Part shown: positions 16,136-25,854 of the stretch, piece after piece
How positions within the stretch are numbered: position 1 is the stretch's first letter
Layout: each line of letters begins with the position of its first letter
From: Brachybacterium sacelli
Lineage (GTDB): Bacteria; Actinomycetota; Actinomycetes; Actinomycetales; Dermabacteraceae
Reading direction: 5' to 3'
DNA: 64,000 bases
Assembly: GCF_017876545.1 (NCBI RefSeq)
Contig: NZ_JAGIOD010000001.1
Span: forward strand, 2,046,001 to 2,110,000
Made by a program: the position numbers and the translations under genes
Notes under the pieces: model-generated
Databases searched by the model: none
What the model was told of the DNA's origin: nothing
What the model saw: only the letters and a program-made list of their open reading frames with translations

Positions 16136-17227
16136 TCAGGCCGGACCGACCAGCGCCTGCGGCAGGCCGTACTCGTGCTCGAGCACCTCGCAGGCCGAGC
16201 CCACCGCGATCAGGTCGGTGCCCCGGGTGGAGAGCATGACCTCGACATGCACCCAGGGCTCGGCACGCAGGCCCTCCTCGAGCGCGGCGCGGATCGCATC
16301 CATGGTGCGCTCGTGATGGGCGTAGACCGTCCGTCCGCCCAGCACCACCCGATCCACGTCGACCACCCGCACCAGATCGACCACGACCGTGGCCAGCACC
16401 TGGGCGGCCAGCTCCTCGTCGCCGGCCTCCAGGGCGGCCCGATGCTCGGCCTGGGCGCAGCCCCGTCGTCCGCAGGTGCAGGGGACCCCGCCCATCCGCA
16501 CCACGGTGTGCCCGGCCTCGCCGGCGTGGGAGTGCGCACCCCGCACGATCATCCCGTCCAGGCACAGGGCCGCTCCCAGGCCGTCCTCGACGAGCACGAG
16601 CGCGGCGTCGTCCAGCAGCCCGGGCTGGGACCAGGCCTCGCCCACCAGTGCGGCCCGGGAGTCGTGGTCCAGCAGCACCGGGACGGACAGCTCCTGGGCG
16701 AGCAGGGAACGGATCGGTGCACCGCGCCACGGGTCCGGCTGGGAGGTGCCGCGGTAGACGCCCTCCGACCAGTCGACCGGCCCCGGCATCCCGACCCCTA
16801 CCCCGAGCAGCTCACCGGGGCCCACATCGACGAGGGCACGGGTCTGGTCGGCGAGGGTCGCGATCAGCTGGTCGATCGGTTGCAGCCGGCCGGTCTCGAT
16901 CTCGCGCCGCGCGAGGATCTCCCCGGTGAGGTCCACCACCACCGCGTGGACGCGGGAGCGGGTGAGGTGCAGCCCGATCGCCCGGCGCGAGGAGGGGACG
17001 ATGCGGTAGAAGGTGGTCGGCTTGCCGGGCCCGGCGGCGACGGTGCCCATCTCGGCGATCAGCCCGCGGTCCATCAGCCGCCCCAGGATCTTCGAGATCG
17101 CCTGCGGTGTGACCTGCAGGGCCTGGGCCAGCCCCGCCCGTGAAACGGGTTCGCCCCGGCGCGCCACGGCGAGGACGGCGGCATCGTGCGCGCCTGCCAC
17201 ACGGTCCAGGGGGGAGCTCGTTCTCAC
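16136..17227 (-). CDS. ROK-family transcriptional regulator
   Basis: A 363-residue protein. The N-terminal winged HTH (residues 8-65; SRAGLAQALQVTPQAISKILGRLMDRGLI) is fused to a ROK sugar-kinase-like domain with the zinc motif CTCGRRGCAQAE. Such proteins are NagC/XylR-like sugar-responsive repressors. The start is taken as GTG at 17227 (VRTSSPLDRV), preceded by GAGG. It is divergent from the MFS exporter at 17434, suggesting it regulates that gene through the palindrome at 17349-17371. The inducer is unknown. Confidence 0.87.
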   Translation of the reverse strand: MRTSSPLDRVAGAHDAAVLAVARRGEPVSRAGLAQALQVTPQAISKILGRLMDRGLIAEMGTVAAGPGKPTTFYRIVPSSRRAIGLHLTRSRVHAVVVDLTGEILARREIETGRLQPIDQLIATLADQTRALVDVGPGELLGVGVGMPGPVDWSEGVYRGTSQPDPWRGAPIRSLLAQELSVPVLLDHDSRAALVGEAWSQPGLLDDAALVLVEDGLGAALCLDGMIVRGAHSHAGEAGHTVVRMGGVPCTCGRRGCAQAEHRAALEAGDEELAAQVLATVVVDLVRVVDVDRVVLGGRTVYAHHERTMDAIRAALEEGLRAEPWVHVEVMLSTRGTDLIAVGSACEVLEHEYGLPQALVGPA

Positions 17228-17343
17228 CTGCTCATCCTCGCACGCACCCTGTACGTGACGGCACCGCCCGTCGACCCGCCCGTCCGTCGACCCGCCGGCG
17301 TTCCTCGCCCCGCGATGTGATGCGGATCGTCCCGTCCCCACCC

Positions 17344-17376
17344 TTGACGTAACGCAACAGCGTTTGCTTACCTTGT
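17344..17376 (+). promoter_or_regulatory. Candidate promoter and operator for the MFS exporter gene
   Basis: TTGACG at 17344-17349 is a good -35 and TTACCT lies 18 nt later. Between them, GTAACGCAAC and GTTTGCTTAC (17349-17358 and 17362-17371) form an imperfect inverted repeat. That is the right position for a repressor such as the divergent ROK protein. The assignment to that regulator is inference. Confidence 0.5.
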
Positions 17377-17433
17377 TGTCGGGTCGATGGAGCCCGCCCG
17401 CCTCTGCACGCTCCGACCAGTCGAGGACCACCT

Positions 17434-18741
17434 ATGACCATCGTCGACGACACCCGTACCTCTCCTGCGACCCTCAGCCCCGCTCGCCGCCGCCTGGCGC
17501 TGTTCGCCCTCGCCCTGGGCGGCTTCGGCATCGGCGCCTCCGAGTTCGTCTCCATGGGCCTGCTGCCCGACATCGCCGGCGGCCTGCTGAGCGAGCAGAT
17601 GGCGACCGACCCCGAGGGCGGCATCGCCCGGGCCGGCCTGGCCATCTCCGCCTACGCCCTCGGCGTCGTCGTCGGCGCCCCGGTGCTCGCCCTGCTCTCG
17701 GTGCGCTGGAGCCGCTCGACGATGATCGTCGGGCTCGCCGTCGCGCTCGCGGCCGGCGCCGTGCTCTCGGGGATCATGCCCACCTTCGAGCTCACCATCC
17801 TCGCCCGCTTCCTCGCGGGCGTCCCCCACGGCGCCTACTTCGGCGTCGCCTCCCTGCTCGCCGCCTCGCTGATGGGTCCCGGCAACCAGGGCAAGGGCGT
17901 GGCGCTGGCCCTGTCCGGCCTCACCGTCGCCAACCTCATCGGCGTGCCCGTCCTGACCGCGGTCGGCCAGGCCGCCGGCTGGCGCGCGGTGTACCTGCTG
18001 ATCGCCCTGATCTTCGTCGGCACCGTCACCGCACTGCGCCTGACGGTGCCGCGGGAGGAGAAGGTGCTCGGGCGCCGTATGGCCGACGAGATCGTCGCCC
18101 TGCGCCGCGTGCAGCTGTGGATCATCATGGGGATCGCCGCGGTCGGCTTCGCCGGTGCCTTCGCCGTCTTCAGCTACGTCGCCGACATCACCACCAACGT
18201 CACCGGCGCCTCCGCGAGCGCGGTCCCGTGGGTGCTCGCCGCAGCCGGGCTGGGCATGACCGTCGGCAACGTCATCGGCGGCGCCACCACCGACCGCTCC
18301 GTGAGCGCCACCCTGATGGTCGGCTTCCCGCTGTACATCGCGGCGCTGGTGGGGCTGTTCCTGGTCGCGGACGTCTCCCTGGTCGCCCTGCTGATCGCCT
18401 TCTTCCTGATGAACGCGGCCAACGCCTCGCTGAACCCCGCGATGCAGACCTGGCTGATCCGGGTCGCGCACCGCTCCGAGGTGCTCGGGGCCTCCCTGAA
18501 CCATGCGGCCTTCAACGTCGCCAACGCTCTCGGTGCCGCCCTCGGCGGCGCGGTGATCGCGGCGGGCTTCGGCTACGAGGCCCCGATGGTGGTCGCGATC
18601 GTGCTGGCGAGCGCCGGCTTCGCGATGGTCGCTGTCACGCTGATCGCCCTGCGGGTGCGCGCCCGCCGCACCCTGGCGATGCTGGCCCGCCACGAGGACA
18701 CCCTCACCGGCCAGATCCCGAAGGTCCCCGCGGGCGTCTGA
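17434..18741 (+). CDS. MFS transporter, DHA1/AraJ-like
   Basis: A 435-residue 12-helix drug:proton antiporter-type exporter. The N-terminal GGFGIGASEFVSMGLLPDIA and the motif around ALGVVVGAPVLALLSVRWSR (loop 2-3 motif A) are typical of AraJ/CmlA-like DHA1 members, as is LAGVPHGAYFGVASLLA. The substrate is not predictable. A short hydrophilic N-terminus (residues 1-20) and a basic C-tail are cytoplasmic. Divergently transcribed from a ROK repressor with a shared regulatory region. Confidence 0.9.
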   Translation: MTIVDDTRTSPATLSPARRRLALFALALGGFGIGASEFVSMGLLPDIAGGLLSEQMATDPEGGIARAGLAISAYALGVVVGAPVLALLSVRWSRSTMIVGLAVALAAGAVLSGIMPTFELTILARFLAGVPHGAYFGVASLLAASLMGPGNQGKGVALALSGLTVANLIGVPVLTAVGQAAGWRAVYLLIALIFVGTVTALRLTVPREEKVLGRRMADEIVALRRVQLWIIMGIAAVGFAGAFAVFSYVADITTNVTGASASAVPWVLAAAGLGMTVGNVIGGATTDRSVSATLMVGFPLYIAALVGLFLVADVSLVALLIAFFLMNAANASLNPAMQTWLIRVAHRSEVLGASLNHAAFNVANALGAALGGAVIAAGFGYEAPMVVAIVLASAGFAMVAVTLIALRVRARRTLAMLARHEDTLTGQIPKVPAGV

Positions 18742-18910
18742 GTCCGGGAGGCCCACCCGAGCGGTCGCGCGGCCCTCCGACTTGTGGCGTCATAATCCGC
18801 ATCCTCCGGCCCCCGGGGGAGCTTAGGCTCTCCCTCGGGGCCCCTGGGGAGTCCCGGTGGCCGCCGGAGCCGGGCGCGCCATCGACCAGCGCCGAGGACC
18901 GGAGGACGAC

Positions 18911-20047
18911 GTGCACATCCAGACCGCAGCCGTGCAGGCTCTGAGGGAGCAGGAGCACGGCGCCGTCGTTCCGCCTGTGCACCTCGCCTCGACCTTCGAG
19001 CTGGACCCCGCGAGCGAGGACGGGGCCTACGCCTACCAGCGCGGCTCCAACCCCACCCGGGCGCAGCTGGAGACCGTGCTGGCCACTCTCGAGGGCGCCG
19101 CGCACGGCTTCGCCTTCGCCTCCGGCATGGCCGCCACGGCCGCCTCCCTGTCCACCCTCGAGGTGGGCGACGAGGTGATCCTGCCGGCGAGCGTCTACGG
19201 CGGCACCTACCGGTTCGTGGACCTGGTGCTGCCCGGCCGCGGGATCACGGGGCGCTTCGTCGACGATCTCGGGGCGCTCACCGACGCGGACTTCACGCCC
19301 TCCACCAAGGCGATCTTCATGGAGACCCCCGCGAACCCGACGCTGCGGATCACCGATCTGCGCCGCCTCGTCGAGCTCGCCCACCGCCACGGCGCGCTCG
19401 TGATCGTGGACAACACCTTCATGACCCCGGTGCTGCAGCGGCCGCTCGAGCTGGGGGCCGACATCGTCGTCCAGTCCGCCACCAAGTACCTCGCCGGGCA
19501 CTCGGATCTGCTGGCCGGCACCGTCACCACCGACGACGACCGCCTCGCCGACGCCTTCGCCCTCGCCCAGAAGGCACAGGGCGGGGTGCTCGCCCCCGGT
19601 GACTCCTTCCGACTGATCCAGGCGATCAAGACCCTCCCGCTGCGCCTGGAGCGCCAGCAGGACTCCGCGATCGCGATCGTCGAGCACCTGCGCGCCCACG
19701 ACGCCATCTCCCAGGTCCGGTACCCGGGGTCCCACAGCGAGGAGGAGGCACGGATCCATGCCTCCCAGGCCAGCGGCACCGGCGCGGTGCTCTCCTTCGA
19801 GCTCGCCCCCGAGCTGGACCGGGTCGCGTTCCTGCGGGCGCTGCGCTATCCCGCCTATGCGGTCAGCCTGGGCGGCGTGGAGTCGCTCATCTGTCGGCCG
19901 TCGACCATGACCCACGAGGCCATGACCCCGCAGGCGCGCGCGAACGCGGGGATCTCCGACGAGCTGCTGCGGCTCTCCGTCGGCATCGAGGACGTCCGGG
20001 ACCTGCTCGAGGACCTCGACCAGGCACTGCGCTCCGCGTCCCGCTGA
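18911..20047 (+). CDS. Trans-sulfuration PLP enzyme (cystathionine gamma-lyase/synthase type)
   Basis: A 378-residue Cys/Met-metabolism PLP enzyme. It has the N-terminal R-x-N-P-T substrate loop (YQRGSNPTRAQLE), the ring-stacking region (FASGMAATAA), the VDNTFMTP aspartate segment, and the PLP lysine in SATKYLAGHSD. The C-terminal VSLGGVESLICRPSTMTHEAM is the family signature. Lyase and synthase cannot be separated by eye. The GTG at 18911 is chosen because GGAGG precedes it by 5 nt. It lies 29 bp upstream of an amino-acid ABC importer, suggesting the importer brings in cystine or a sulfur amino acid. Confidence 0.9.
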   Translation: MHIQTAAVQALREQEHGAVVPPVHLASTFELDPASEDGAYAYQRGSNPTRAQLETVLATLEGAAHGFAFASGMAATAASLSTLEVGDEVILPASVYGGTYRFVDLVLPGRGITGRFVDDLGALTDADFTPSTKAIFMETPANPTLRITDLRRLVELAHRHGALVIVDNTFMTPVLQRPLELGADIVVQSATKYLAGHSDLLAGTVTTDDDRLADAFALAQKAQGGVLAPGDSFRLIQAIKTLPLRLERQQDSAIAIVEHLRAHDAISQVRYPGSHSEEEARIHASQASGTGAVLSFELAPELDRVAFLRALRYPAYAVSLGGVESLICRPSTMTHEAMTPQARANAGISDELLRLSVGIEDVRDLLEDLDQALRSASR

Positions 20048-20076
20048 CCCTCCCCACCCCCCGAAGGACGACCCTC

Positions 20077-20925
20077 ATGACTCGCATGACTCGCTCCAGC
20101 AGCACTCCTCGACCGAGCCGTCGCCTCGCGCTCGCCACCGGCGGCGCGGGCCTCACCGCGCTCCTGGCCGCCTGCGGGGCCGGGGGCGGGTCCTCCGCGG
20201 GAGGCTCCGGCGACGAGGACTTCCTCGCGCGCATCCAGGAGGCCGGGACCGTCCGGGTCGGGCTGGAGGGCACCTACCGCCCCTACGCCTTCCACGACGT
20301 CAGCGGTGAGCTGGTCGGCTTCGAGAAGGACATCGCCGATGTCATCGCCGAAGGACTCGGCGTCGAGCCCGAGTACATCGAGACCGAATGGGACTCCCTG
20401 ATCGCCGGGCTCGACGTCGACCGCTACGACCTGGTCATCAACAACGTCGGGATCACGCCGGAGCGCGAGGAGAAGTACGCGTTCACCGCGCCGTACGCGC
20501 AGTCCATCGGGCGTATCGCCGTCCCGGAGGACTCCGACCTCGAGGTCGTCGAGGACCTGGACGGCAAGCGCGCCGCCCAGACCGCCACCAGCAACTGGGC
20601 CCAGCAGATGGAGGAGCTCGGCGCGGAGGTGGTGCCGGTCCAGGGATTCGCCGAAGCCATCGACCTGGTCCTCCAGGGACGCGTCGACGCGACCGCCAAC
20701 GACTTCATCTCCTTCCAGACCTACCAGGAGGAGCACCCCGATGCCGCCTTCCGGATGCTGGATGCGGAGCTGCCCTCCGACGTGACCGTCGGCGTGATCA
20801 TGCAGAAGGGGCAGGAGCAGCTGCTCGCCGCGGTCGACGAGATCCTGGCCGACATGAAGGCCGACGGCTCGCTGACCACCATCTACGAGGAATGGGTGGG
20901 CCAGGACATCACCCCGGAGGGCTGA
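20077..20925 (+). CDS. Amino-acid ABC transporter substrate-binding lipoprotein
   Basis: A 282-residue periplasmic-binding-protein type II lipoprotein of the polar amino-acid family. The signal peptide carries twin arginines (SRRLALA) and a lipobox ending in C33 (LLAAC). The mature protein shows GTVRVGLEGTYRPYAFHD, LVGFEKDIADVIAEGLG and LVINNVGITPEREEKYAFTAPY, the standard ligand-binding core of cystine/glutamine-type receptors. First gene of the ABC trio, 29 bp after the PLP enzyme. Confidence 0.93.
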   Translation: MTRMTRSSSTPRPSRRLALATGGAGLTALLAACGAGGGSSAGGSGDEDFLARIQEAGTVRVGLEGTYRPYAFHDVSGELVGFEKDIADVIAEGLGVEPEYIETEWDSLIAGLDVDRYDLVINNVGITPEREEKYAFTAPYAQSIGRIAVPEDSDLEVVEDLDGKRAAQTATSNWAQQMEELGAEVVPVQGFAEAIDLVLQGRVDATANDFISFQTYQEEHPDAAFRMLDAELPSDVTVGVIMQKGQEQLLAAVDEILADMKADGSLTTIYEEWVGQDITPEG

Positions 20926-20932
20926 GCACCAG

Positions 20933-21601
20933 ATGTCCCACGTCCTCGAGCTGTGGATCGACTCGCTGCCGCGCATGCTCGCGGCGCTGGTCGAGGTCAC
21001 GGTCCCGCTGTCGCTGATCTCCTTCGCGATCGCCCTGGCCCTCGCCGTCGCGGTGGCACTGCTCCGGCTGTACTCGCCCGCACCCCTGAAGCTCCTGGCC
21101 TGGGCGTACGTGCAGGTGTTCCGCGGCACGCCCCTGGTGGTGCAGCTGTTCATCGTGTTCTTCGGCCTGCCGAACCTGGGGGTCAGCCTGCCGGCCTTCA
21201 CCGCGGCGGTGATCACGCTCGCGCTGAACACGGGGGCCTATGCGTCCGAGGCGGTGCGCGCTTCGATCCTCTCGATCCCGCGCGGGCAGTTCGAGGCCGC
21301 GCAGACCCTGAACCTCTCGCGCTCGACGACCTTCCGCAAGGTCGTCGCCCCGCAGGCGGTGCGGATCGTGCTGCCGCCGCTGGCGAACGACTTCATCGAC
21401 CTGGTCAAGGGCACCAGCCTGGTCTTCGCGATCACCCTGATCGACCTGTTCCAGGTGGGACGGCAGGTGGCGGCCACGACCTACGAACCCCTGATCATGT
21501 ACACACTGGTCGCCCTGATCTACCTCGCCCTGGTCTCGTTGCTGAGCCTCGGGCAGAACGTCCTGGAGAAGAAGGTGTCCGCCCATGTCCGTGCCGGCTG
21601 A
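20933..21601 (+). CDS. Amino-acid ABC transporter permease
   Basis: A 222-residue permease of the His/Glu/Gln/Arg/opine family with about five transmembrane helices. The N-terminal QVFRGTPLVVQLFIVFFGLP and the EAA loop (EAAQTLNLSRSTTFRKVVAPQAVRIVLPPLAN) that docks to the ATPase are clear. It begins 7 bp after the receptor gene and overlaps the ATPase start by 17 nt, so expression is coupled. Confidence 0.95.
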   Translation: MSHVLELWIDSLPRMLAALVEVTVPLSLISFAIALALAVAVALLRLYSPAPLKLLAWAYVQVFRGTPLVVQLFIVFFGLPNLGVSLPAFTAAVITLALNTGAYASEAVRASILSIPRGQFEAAQTLNLSRSTTFRKVVAPQAVRIVLPPLANDFIDLVKGTSLVFAITLIDLFQVGRQVAATTYEPLIMYTLVALIYLALVSLLSLGQNVLEKKVSAHVRAG

Positions 21602-22340
21602 GCCCCTCCGGCTCCTCGGGGTCCGCAAGACCTTCGGCGACCTGGTCGCTCTCGACGACATCTCCTTCGAGGTCGGCCGGGGCAGCACGACCGTGCTGCT
21701 GGGGCCCTCCGGCTCCGGGAAGTCCACGCTGCTGCGCTGCATCAACCTGCTGGAGAAGCCCGATGCCGGGCAGATCGACCTCGGCGACGGACCGATCGAC
21801 GTGGGCGGGAAGCTCTCCGGCCGCACGGTGCGCACCATCCGTTCGCGCTCGACGATGGTCTTCCAGCAGTTCAACCTGTTCCCGCACCTGACGGCGCTGG
21901 GCAATGTGGTCCTGGCACCGATCGAGTCGCGCGGGCTGCCCCGCCCCGCGGCCGAGGAACGGGGACGTGAGTTGCTGGAGAAGGTGGGGCTCGGGGACAA
22001 GACCGACGCCTACCCCGACCGGCTCTCAGGAGGCCAGCAACAGCGGGTCGCCATCGCCCGCGCCCTCGCCATGGACCCGGACTTCCTGCTGTTCGACGAG
22101 CCGACGTCGGCCCTGGATCCCGAGCTCGCCGCCGAGGTGGTGGCGGTCCTCGCCGATCTCGCCGCCGAGAACCGCACCCTCGTCGTGGTCACCCACTCGC
22201 TGGCCTTCGCCCGTCGGGTCGCCGACCGCGTCGTGTTCCTCGAGGACGGACGGATCCTCCAGGACGGCACCCCCGAGGAGTTCTTCGGGAGCGAGGACGC
22301 GCGCCTGCGTCGTTTCCGCGATGTCATCGGTTCCGTGTGA
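21585..22340 (+). CDS. Amino-acid ABC transporter ATP-binding protein
   Basis: A 251-residue ATPase. Walker [10 protein letters not shown] is near residue 42, the Q-loop is FQQFNLFPH, the signature [16 protein letters not shown] and Walker [12 protein letters not shown] follow, and the H-loop is VVTHS. It completes a receptor-permease-ATPase importer. Being next to a trans-sulfuration enzyme, the substrate is probably cystine or a related amino acid (inference). Confidence 0.95.
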   Translation: MSVPAEPLRLLGVRKTFGDLVALDDISFEVGRGSTTVLLGPSGSGKSTLLRCINLLEKPDAGQIDLGDGPIDVGGKLSGRTVRTIRSRSTMVFQQFNLFPHLTALGNVVLAPIESRGLPRPAAEERGRELLEKVGLGDKTDAYPDRLSGGQQQRVAIARALAMDPDFLLFDEPTSALDPELAAEVVAVLADLAAENRTLVVVTHSLAFARRVADRVVFLEDGRILQDGTPEEFFGSEDARLRRFRDVIGSV

Positions 22341-22461
22341 GGTCACGGGCAGCTTCCAGCCCGGGCACGGGAAACCCCGTTAGAGTGGAGGGGTCGGCGC
22401 GCCGAGGACCGTCCTACGCGCTCCTCGACGTCGGCCAACCATTTCTCTCGTGAGGAGCGCC

Positions 22462-23391
22462 ATGGCACGCCACAACATCGTGTTCGGCCGTGACCAGGCC
22501 GTGCAGGGGCGGAACTATCACGCCCCCCAGTTCGGTCAGTCGCAGGACGGACCGCCCCCCGGGACCCAGTGGTCCTCCGACTTCGGACAGCCCGCCGCCG
22601 GCCGGCAGGCCGCCGGCCAGCAGACCCTCGGCCAGCAGGGCGGCGACCCGCTCGAGGCCATGTACGCCCGGCCCGCCGCGACCGGCCACGACACCGGCCG
22701 GATGTCGATGCGGGACGCCCTGAACGCGATCACGGCGACCCTCGGCACCATCGTGGTCGTCGGCTTCGCGGTCGGCGTGACCCCGGCCGCGCTGGGGCTC
22801 GTCGCCGGCGAGCAGGGCCTCGCCCTCGGCATGGTGGTCACCATGGCGGCGCTGGTGATCGGCCTCGTCGGCGGTCTGGTCACCGCACTGGTCAACATCT
22901 TCAAGAAGAAGCCGTCGCCGATCCTGGTGCTGGCCTACGCCGCCTTCGAGGGCCTGCTCCTGGGCGGTCTCAGCGCCATGCTCGGCCAGCAGTTCCCCGG
23001 CATCGGCCTCCAGGCCGTGGTCGGGACCCTCGCGGTCGCGGGCGCCGTGCTCGTCATGTTCCGCCTCGGCGTGCTGCGCACCTCGCCGGTGCTCAACAAG
23101 ATCTTCATGGTCGCGATGGTGGCCTACCTGCTGTTCGGCATCGTCAACATCGGGTACGTGTTCCTGACCGGCGGAAGCCTCCGTGACGGGGTCGTCGGCC
23201 TGATCATCGGCGGTCTGGCCGTGGTCATGGCCTCGTATTCGCTGGTGATGGATTTCGAGGACGTCCAGCGGGCGGCGGACTCCGGGATGCCGCGGGTGTA
23301 CGCCTGGCGCTGCGCCTTCGGGCTCGCGGTCACCATGGTGTGGCTGTACGTCGAGATCCTGCGGATCCTCGCGATCCTGCGCGGCGACTGA
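22462..23391 (+). CDS. Bax inhibitor-1/YccA family membrane protein
   Basis: A 309-residue protein. A hydrophilic Gln/Pro/Gly-rich N-terminus (residues 1-80) precedes seven transmembrane helices. YAAFEGLLLGGLS is the hallmark segment of actinobacterial BI-1 homologues, as is SLVMDFEDVQRAADSGMPRVYAWRCAFGL with its helix-6/7 acidic residues. The family is linked to cation leak and stress adaptation. The ATG at 22462 is preferred because GAGGAG is just upstream; a TAGAGT -10-like box lies about 80 bp upstream. Confidence 0.9.
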   Translation: MARHNIVFGRDQAVQGRNYHAPQFGQSQDGPPPGTQWSSDFGQPAAGRQAAGQQTLGQQGGDPLEAMYARPAATGHDTGRMSMRDALNAITATLGTIVVVGFAVGVTPAALGLVAGEQGLALGMVVTMAALVIGLVGGLVTALVNIFKKKPSPILVLAYAAFEGLLLGGLSAMLGQQFPGIGLQAVVGTLAVAGAVLVMFRLGVLRTSPVLNKIFMVAMVAYLLFGIVNIGYVFLTGGSLRDGVVGLIIGGLAVVMASYSLVMDFEDVQRAADSGMPRVYAWRCAFGLAVTMVWLYVEILRILAILRGD

Positions 23392-23434
23392 CGGGCGCAT
23401 CACGCGCCGCCTCGGCGGCGCCCGTATGCTGACA

Positions 23435-23463
23435 CGGCGGGTCCCCTCCTCGGGGGCCCGCCG
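23435..23463. terminator. GC-rich hairpin between BI-1 and cls genes
   Basis: CGGCGGG and CCCGCCG arms around a CCCC/GGGG inner stem, 44 bp after the BI-1 stop. There is no T-run, so termination efficiency is uncertain. Confidence 0.4.
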
Positions 23464-23492
23464 CTGCGTATTCGGGAGAGAGGGGCTCTGCG

Positions 23493-24980
23493 ATGGCCGA
23501 GGTGTGGCAGTGGCTGCTCGACCACGGGGTCGTCGTGATCACCTACCTCTTCCTGGCGATCGACGTGATCTTGAGGATCCTCGGGCTGATCCTGGTCCCG
23601 CGCAACCGCCGGCCCGGTTCCGCGCTGGCCTGGCTGATGGCGATCATGGTGCTTCCGATCGTCGGGTTCCCGCTGTACCTCCTGCTGGGCAAGGCCGAGC
23701 TGCCGCGCAAACGTCGCGAGAAGCAGAAGGTCGTCAATCGTCTGATGCATGCGCGGGCGCAGGACATCCCCGACAGCGAGCTCGACGAGGACGCCCCCAG
23801 CTGGCTGCAGTCCGCGGTGAGACTCAATCGCGAGCTCGGCGCGTTCCCGCTGACGGGCAACAACGTCGCCGATCTCGAGATCGACTACGACACCTCGCTC
23901 GCGCGCATGGCCGCCGACATCCGCACCGCCCAGCACGAGGTCCACGTGCTCTTCTACATCATGGCCCTCGACGCGGTCACCGAGGACTTCTTCGCGGCCC
24001 TCGCGGAAGTCGCGGACCGCGGCGTGAAGGTGCGGGCCCTCTACGACCACCTGGGATCGCTCACCCACGGTTCCGTGTACCGGGCCATGCGGCGGCACTT
24101 CGACGCCCACGGCATCGAGCACTACCCCATGATGCCGGTCAAGCTGTTCCGCGACGGGGCCTTCCAGCGTCCCGACCTGCGCAACCACCGCAAGCTGCTG
24201 ATCGTGGACGGGCAGATCGGCTGGCTGGGCAGCCAGAACATGATCGCCGCGCACTACAACAAGAGAGCGAACATCCGGCGCGGCCTGCACTGGCAGGAGA
24301 CGATGGCACGGCTGCGCGGCCCGATCGTCTCGGAGATGAACCTGCTGTTCTCCACGGACTGGTACTACGAGTCCTCCGAGCAGCTGCCGATGGAGACCGT
24401 GGTGACCACTCCGGAGGACACCTCCGGCACCTACGAGTGCCAGCTCGTGCCCAGCGGTCCGGGTTTCGTGTTCGAGAACAACCTGCTGCTGTTCAACCAG
24501 CTGTTCTACTCGGCCGGCCAGCGCATCAGCGCCGTCAGTCCCTACTTCGTGCCCGACGAGTCGATGCTCGCGGCGCTCGTGACCGCCGCACGCCGCGGGG
24601 TCGACGTCGAGCTGTTCGTCTCGGAGATCGGGGACCAGTTCCTGGTGTTCCACGCCCAGCGCTCCTACTACACGGCGCTGCTGCAGGCCGGGGTGCGGAT
24701 CTGGCTCTACCAGGCGCCCACGATCCTGCACGCCAAGCACGTGACCATCGACGACTCGGTGACCGTGATCGGTTCCTCGAACATGGACATCCGCTCGTTC
24801 CTGTTGGACATGGAGAGCTCGATGATGATCGGCGGCACCGACTTCATGGCCAAGATGCACGAGGTCGAGAACGCCTACCGCTCCCGCAGCCGGGAGCTCA
24901 CCCTGGAGGAATGGGAGCAGCGCCCGGTGCCCATGAGGCTGCTGGACAACCTCTGCCGTCTCGCCTCCTCGGTCGTCTGA
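23493..24980 (+). CDS. cls: Cardiolipin synthase, phospholipase D type
   Basis: A 495-residue membrane enzyme that condenses phospholipids to cardiolipin. Two N-terminal transmembrane helices (residues 15-37 and 42-68) precede two PLD domains with HKD motifs H232-K234-D239 (NHRKLLIVDG) and H413-K415-D420 (HAKHVTIDD). GSxN segments follow each (GSQN, GSSN). Length and layout are standard for bacterial Cls. Monocistronic. Confidence 0.95.
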   Translation: MAEVWQWLLDHGVVVITYLFLAIDVILRILGLILVPRNRRPGSALAWLMAIMVLPIVGFPLYLLLGKAELPRKRREKQKVVNRLMHARAQDIPDSELDEDAPSWLQSAVRLNRELGAFPLTGNNVADLEIDYDTSLARMAADIRTAQHEVHVLFYIMALDAVTEDFFAALAEVADRGVKVRALYDHLGSLTHGSVYRAMRRHFDAHGIEHYPMMPVKLFRDGAFQRPDLRNHRKLLIVDGQIGWLGSQNMIAAHYNKRANIRRGLHWQETMARLRGPIVSEMNLLFSTDWYYESSEQLPMETVVTTPEDTSGTYECQLVPSGPGFVFENNLLLFNQLFYSAGQRISAVSPYFVPDESMLAALVTAARRGVDVELFVSEIGDQFLVFHAQRSYYTALLQAGVRIWLYQAPTILHAKHVTIDDSVTVIGSSNMDIRSFLLDMESSMMIGGTDFMAKMHEVENAYRSRSRELTLEEWEQRPVPMRLLDNLCRLASSVV

Positions 24981-25001
24981 TCCGGCGGCAGCGGCGGTCC
25001 C

Positions 25002-25820
25002 TCAGCCGGACAGGCCCGTCAGGGAGGAGTACCCCTCGTCGGCCGCCTTCTCGTGCTCGGTGACGCCCACCGCGGTCTCCGTGACGAAGGCGCTGGGGCC
25101 CTCCTCGGTCTCCAGCACCACCACCACGATCTCGCTGGCGTCGGTCTTCTCGAGGTCGTCGGATCCGAAGTTCACCACCGCCCGGGTCTCGTACCCGGGC
25201 ATCCCGCCGATCGTCACGGGCTTGGTGGTCTCCTCGTCCCAGGTGCGCTCGCGCGCCTGATCGCCCCAGTTGCCGTCGGTGAAGAAGCACTTCGCGATCT
25301 TCTGCGAGGCGATCTCGGGGCCGGGGTACTCGACGCCGGGCTGCCACTGGACCTGGCCGACGGTCATCGTCGAGACCCAGCTGTCCTCGACCTCGCCGTA
25401 GGCGGTCTGGCTGTCGCCCAGGAAGTAGACGAAGCCGCCGGTCTCGCGCCCGCCGTAGGCCGCCGGGGGGATGAACTCGAGGCCGCCGCCACGGAGCTTG
25501 CCCGAGGGGTTCTTCGAGGTCCGCTCGGACTCCGGCGCCCAGCACCGCTCCTCGTCCACGTCGGTCGGCTCCCCGGAGGTCGGCTCGTCGGTGGCGGTGG
25601 CCTCGGGGTCCTGCGGGGTCTCGGGACCCGCCGCCGTGGTCTCCTCGCCGGAGCCGCCGGTGAGGGTCGGGCGCAGCACGAGGTAGCCCACCGTGGCCCC
25701 CACGATCAGCAGGAACACGATGGCGAAGGCGATGGCTCCGATCAGCAGCGCGCCGCCGCGCCCGCCGCCCGGGCCGGGGCTCTGCGGCTGGGTCGAGGTG
25801 AACTGCGGTCCGGTGCTCAC
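25002..25820 (-). CDS. Single-pass anchored extracytoplasmic protein, paralogue 1
   Basis: A 272-residue protein. A short Pro/Gln-rich cytoplasmic stretch precedes one transmembrane helix (about residues 22-48), a Thr/Glu/Pro linker (about 55-85) and a globular C-terminal domain of about 180 residues with two cysteines (ERCWAPE and AKCFFTD). No named domain recognised. GTG at 25820 has GAAGGAG upstream. It lies directly downstream of a paralogue with the same layout, sharing the final VxxTxxxVVxETEEGPSAFV-type strand. Duplication followed by divergence is likely. Confidence 0.75.
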   Translation of the reverse strand: MSTGPQFTSTQPQSPGPGGGRGGALLIGAIAFAIVFLLIVGATVGYLVLRPTLTGGSGEETTAAGPETPQDPEATATDEPTSGEPTDVDEERCWAPESERTSKNPSGKLRGGGLEFIPPAAYGGRETGGFVYFLGDSQTAYGEVEDSWVSTMTVGQVQWQPGVEYPGPEIASQKIAKCFFTDGNWGDQARERTWDEETTKPVTIGGMPGYETRAVVNFGSDDLEKTDASEIVVVVLETEEGPSAFVTETAVGVTEHEKAADEGYSSLTGLSG

Positions 25821-25854
25821 GGTCTGCTCCTTCGGGGGCGGGGGCGCCTCGTCA

